From Methanosarcinales archaeon (GTDB lineage Archaea; Halobacteriota; Methanosarcinia; Methanosarcinales; Methanogasteraceae): 7,789 nucleotides of DNA. Shown here one piece after another: positions 5,657 through 7,789 of the stretch (its first letter is position 1; the number at the start of each line of letters is the position of its first letter). Made by a program: the position numbers and the translations under genes. The DNA lies in contig JAUWGA010000086.1 of NCBI GenBank assembly GCA_030606635.1, positions 1 to 7,789 of the forward strand, in the 5' to 3' direction. Under the pieces are notes generated by a model, which saw nothing but the letters and a program-made list of their open reading frames with translations, made no database searches and was not told where the DNA came from.

Positions 5657-7249
5657 ATGTCAGATCGCACGGTCTCTGATGTGATAGTTGCCGGGCTCTC
5701 TTCATGGGGCGTGGAATATATCTTCGGGCTTCCAGGTACTACCTGCCTTGGTCTGGTGGATGCGATACGCAGGCAAGAGGGGATGACGTTTGTTAAGGTG
5801 CGGCATGAGGAAGCGGCAGCGCTCATGGCATCCGCATACGCCAAGCTGACCGGGAAGGTGGGCGTCTGCTTGACGATAGCAGGGCCTGGCGCAACCAACC
5901 TGATCACAGGTCTTTATGATGCGAAGATGGATCGTGCCCCGGTTTTAGCAATCACGGGTCAGGTCAAGCTCCAGTATGTGGGACCCGGTAGCTTTCAGGA
6001 GATCGACCAGGACGCGCTCTTCAATTCCTTCTGTGTCTTTAATAAGACGATAAACTCAAAGGAGCAGACCATTGAACTTGTTACACTGGCTTTGAAGCAC
6101 GCTCTGGTGGAACGGGGCGTTTCTCACCTCGCAATCCCAAATGACATCCAGAAAGAACCGCTTGAAGCAGATATAGAGCCGATGGAAGGGCGGGTTCCGG
6201 ATTTCAGGATATCGAATACCAGACTGATCGCGAGAGCAGTGGGTCTGATAGAAGAATCGGAGCGTCCTGTGATAATCGCTGGCTGGGGTGCAAGGGATCA
6301 GCGAGATAATTTGATTAGGCTCTCCGAAAGAATAAAAGCTCCTATAATAACGACTTTTCGTGCAAAAGGTATCGTTCCCGAGGACTCTGATCTTTCTCTC
6401 GGCGTCCTTGGCGATGTCGGAACCCCGATGGCACGAAGATGTGTCGGCGATTCCGACTTACTACTGGTCTTCGGTTCATCTTTTTCTGAGAAGACAAATA
6501 TTCCAAGGAAAAGGACGGTTCAGGTAGACATTGACCCGATGAATCTTGCGAAAGGTTTTCCGATAGAACTCGCCATTCTGGGAGATTGCGAGGTGGTGAT
6601 CGAACAATTACTGGACAGAGTAGGAGAACGAAAGACTCAAACTGTATCGGAGGATGTCAGAACCGAGAAGAGAGAATGGCGTGACCAGCTTGAGGAAGAG
6701 GCGGACTCGAGGAGGGCGCCACTACGTGCTCCGTTCATCTTCAAGGTGCTGCGAGAGGTTATAGATCCGGATGCCATCATAACCATCGATGTTGGAGACA
6801 ACGGCTTCTGGTTTGGAAGAAATTTTCTGATGGAGAGGCAGACGCTTCTGATGTCAGGGTATCTCGCAACGATGGGGTTCGGTCTGCCTGCGGCGGTTGC
6901 AGCCAAGCTGGCTTCTCCTGACAGGCAGGTCGTCTGCATCACAGGAGACGGTGGCTTTGCCCAGGTGATGGGCGATTTCCTGACCGCTGTAAGGAACAAT
7001 CTGGATATTACCGTGATAATCCTGAACAACAGTGAGCTTGCGATGATAAGTGCGGAGCAGATGATAGAGGGATATCCGACGTTTGCTACCGAACTTAACA
7101 ATCCGGATTTCTCAGAGTATGCGATCTCCTGCGGGGGCGCTGGATTCAGAGTGGAAGAGCCGGGAGAGTTGAAGGATGCTCTGGAAAAAGCGATGGGCGC
7201 GAAGAAACCCGCTATCGTTGATATCGAGACAGATCCAGGGAGATTTTAG
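5657..7249 (+). CDS. ThDP/FAD-type pyruvate oxidase-like enzyme (PoxB/POX family)
   Basis: The 530-aa protein has the three-domain order of the pyruvate oxidase/acetolactate synthase group. The N-terminal Pyr domain contains VFGLPG-like IFGLPGTT (22-29), the catalytic Glu51 in VRHEEAAALMASAYAK, GPGATNLITGLYDAKMDRAP (76-95) and GSFQEID (111-117). The central FAD/nucleotide-type domain spans about 190-320. The C-terminal PP domain has IDVGDNGFW (377-385) and the ThDP motif GDGGF (430-434) to NN (457-458). The C-terminal stretch from about 440 (MGDFLTAV... TELNNPDF... GFRVEEPGEL) resembles bacterial PoxB more than acetolactate synthase. PoxB makes acetate and CO2 and passes electrons to quinone; POX makes acetyl phosphate and H2O2. 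E. coli PoxB has 572 aa and a C-terminal membrane-binding tail; this protein stops short and lacks it. Which acceptor is used cannot be read from the sequence; acetolactate synthase-like activity is the alternative. AGGTA at 5646-5650 overlaps the GNAT stop and is the ribosome site. Confidence 0.85.
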   Translation: MSDRTVSDVIVAGLSSWGVEYIFGLPGTTCLGLVDAIRRQEGMTFVKVRHEEAAALMASAYAKLTGKVGVCLTIAGPGATNLITGLYDAKMDRAPVLAITGQVKLQYVGPGSFQEIDQDALFNSFCVFNKTINSKEQTIELVTLALKHALVERGVSHLAIPNDIQKEPLEADIEPMEGRVPDFRISNTRLIARAVGLIEESERPVIIAGWGARDQRDNLIRLSERIKAPIITTFRAKGIVPEDSDLSLGVLGDVGTPMARRCVGDSDLLLVFGSSFSEKTNIPRKRTVQVDIDPMNLAKGFPIELAILGDCEVVIEQLLDRVGERKTQTVSEDVRTEKREWRDQLEEEADSRRAPLRAPFIFKVLREVIDPDAIITIDVGDNGFWFGRNFLMERQTLLMSGYLATMGFGLPAAVAAKLASPDRQVVCITGDGGFAQVMGDFLTAVRNNLDITVIILNNSELAMISAEQMIEGYPTFATELNNPDFSEYAISCGGAGFRVEEPGELKDALEKAMGAKKPAIVDIETDPGRF

Positions 7250-7306
7250 TCGGAAGGGACGCGATACTACCCGAGACATTCTGGCAATTGTCCGATGAAG
7301 TATTTT

Positions 7307-7789
7307 TCATTCCTTTAACCTCTCCAGCCACTTTTTTGTAGTTATGGTATGCGGATGCGCATCGCCATAGAACTCTCGGAATATGCTGTACGCCTGCTGG
7401 AGGTATGTCTTCGCACGCTTGCGATCACCGAGTGCATACCATGCCGTGCCGATGTTGTTGAGGTCTGTTGCCACCGCAGGACGCCTCTCGCCGTACACTT
7501 CCCGGTCAATGGAGAGAGCCTGCTCATAGTACTCAATCGCTTTCTTATGATCGCCAAGTGCATTCCATGTCGAGCCGATGTTGTTGAGCGTGCTTGCCAC
7601 ATGGGGATGTCTCTCTTCATACGCTTCTTTAACGATGGAGAGAGCCTGCTCGTAATACTCAATCGCCTTCTTATGTTCGCCAATGTGATCCCGTGCCAAG
7701 CCGATGTTGTTGAGGTCTCTTGCCACGTCAGGATGCCTATCACCATGTACCTCTCTGCCAATGGAGAGAGCCTGTTCATAGTGCTCAAT
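7307..7789 (-). CDS. TPR-repeat protein, C-terminal part, runs off the right edge
   Basis: The complement is one open frame of 160 codons that enters from the window edge; the internal GTG at 7726 is not a credible start because the repeat pattern continues upstream of it. It consists of three full 42-residue tetratricopeptide units of the kinesin-light-chain type, each built like AIEYYEQALSIDREVYGE followed by RHP, LNNIG, and GDHKKA, plus a terminal degenerate unit ending THTITTKKWLERLKE-like (HPHTITTKKWLERLKE). Such arrays are protein-binding scaffolds; the partner is unknown. No transmembrane segment or enzymatic domain is visible in the part present. It converges on the pyruvate oxidase-like gene with 57 bases between the two stops. 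Confidence 0.92.
   Translation of the reverse strand: MEHYEQALSIGREVHGDRHPDVARDLNNIGLARDHIGEHKKAIEYYEQALSIVKEAYEERHPHVASTLNNIGSTWNALGDHKKAIEYYEQALSIDREVYGERRPAVATDLNNIGTAWYALGDRKRAKTYLQQAYSIFREFYGDAHPHTITTKKWLERLKE
7448..7789 (-). repeat. tandem 126-base coding repeat inside the TPR gene
   Basis: The string GCCGATGTTGTTGAG (plus strand) recurs at 7448, 7574 and 7700, an exact 126-base period equal to the 42-residue TPR unit. The units are also very similar at DNA level (for example ATGGAGAGAGCCTG in each), which points to recent duplication or gene-conversion of units and makes copy-number change likely. Confidence 0.85.

Noticed and set aside
6637..7101. 154-codon open frame antisense to the pyruvate oxidase-like gene
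   Set aside because: It is a shadow of the well-supported ThDP domain on the other strand, rich in Ser and Ile with no motif.
7342..7788. 148-codon alternative frame on the minus strand over the TPR gene
   Set aside because: It repeats every 42 residues only because the DNA repeats; the other frame gives textbook TPR units.
1..7789. CRISPR array, tRNA/rRNA genes, insertion sequence or integrase
   Set aside because: No regularly spaced short repeats with unique spacers, no tRNA T-loop/acceptor pattern, no rRNA-like stretch and no transposase or recombinase motif was found; the only tandem repeat encodes TPR units.

Overview
The window looks like chromosomal DNA from an anaerobic euryarchaeon, most likely of the methanogen/ANME type (Methanosarcinales or Methanophagales-like). 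The main evidence is an AfpA-type archaeal flavoprotein, a hairpin-less T-rich terminator, Shine-Dalgarno sequences of the GGAGGT type, and a kinesin-light-chain-type TPR protein of a style common in those lineages. The lineage is an inference. No rRNA, tRNA, CRISPR array, transposase or integrase is visible.

Layout, left to right. (1) The minus strand at 1-529 holds the N-terminal 176 codons of a thioredoxin-fold DUF255 (YyaL/SSP411-like) protein that runs off the left edge. (2) Positions 530-970 hold no convincing gene, only a short hydrophobic open frame that may be debris. (3) 971-1327 encodes a small membrane protein. (4) 1545-2753 encodes an exported two-domain protein: a ferritin-like DUF2202 domain plus a C-terminal PepSY-like domain, followed by a T-rich terminator. 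(5) 3017-4465 encodes a monofunctional heme catalase, followed 16 bases later by an AfpA flavoprotein (4482-5021), evidently one operon. (6) A 182-base gap holds inverted repeats and a 37-codon start-less frame. (7) 5204-5647 encodes a PhnO-like GNAT acetyltransferase, followed 9 bases later by a ThDP/FAD pyruvate oxidase-like enzyme (5657-7249), a second operon. (8) The minus strand at 7307-7789 holds the C-terminal part of a TPR protein that runs off the right edge.

Much of the window reads as an oxygen/redox-defence neighbourhood. Catalase removes H2O2; AfpA may supply or relay low-potential electrons; a ferritin-like protein acts outside the membrane; a thioredoxin-fold protein lies further upstream; and a pyruvate oxidase-family enzyme, whose relatives either make H2O2 or feed a membrane electron acceptor, lies downstream. 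This functional link is inferred from gene order and family knowledge.

The most unusual non-coding feature is a hairpin-forming element present twice, once upstream of the DUF2202 gene and once upstream of catalase, at similar distances from the start codons. The copies share a 17-base core and the same fold, while the inner stem sequences differ. This could be a shared regulatory element of the two stress genes or two copies of a dispersed intergenic repeat.
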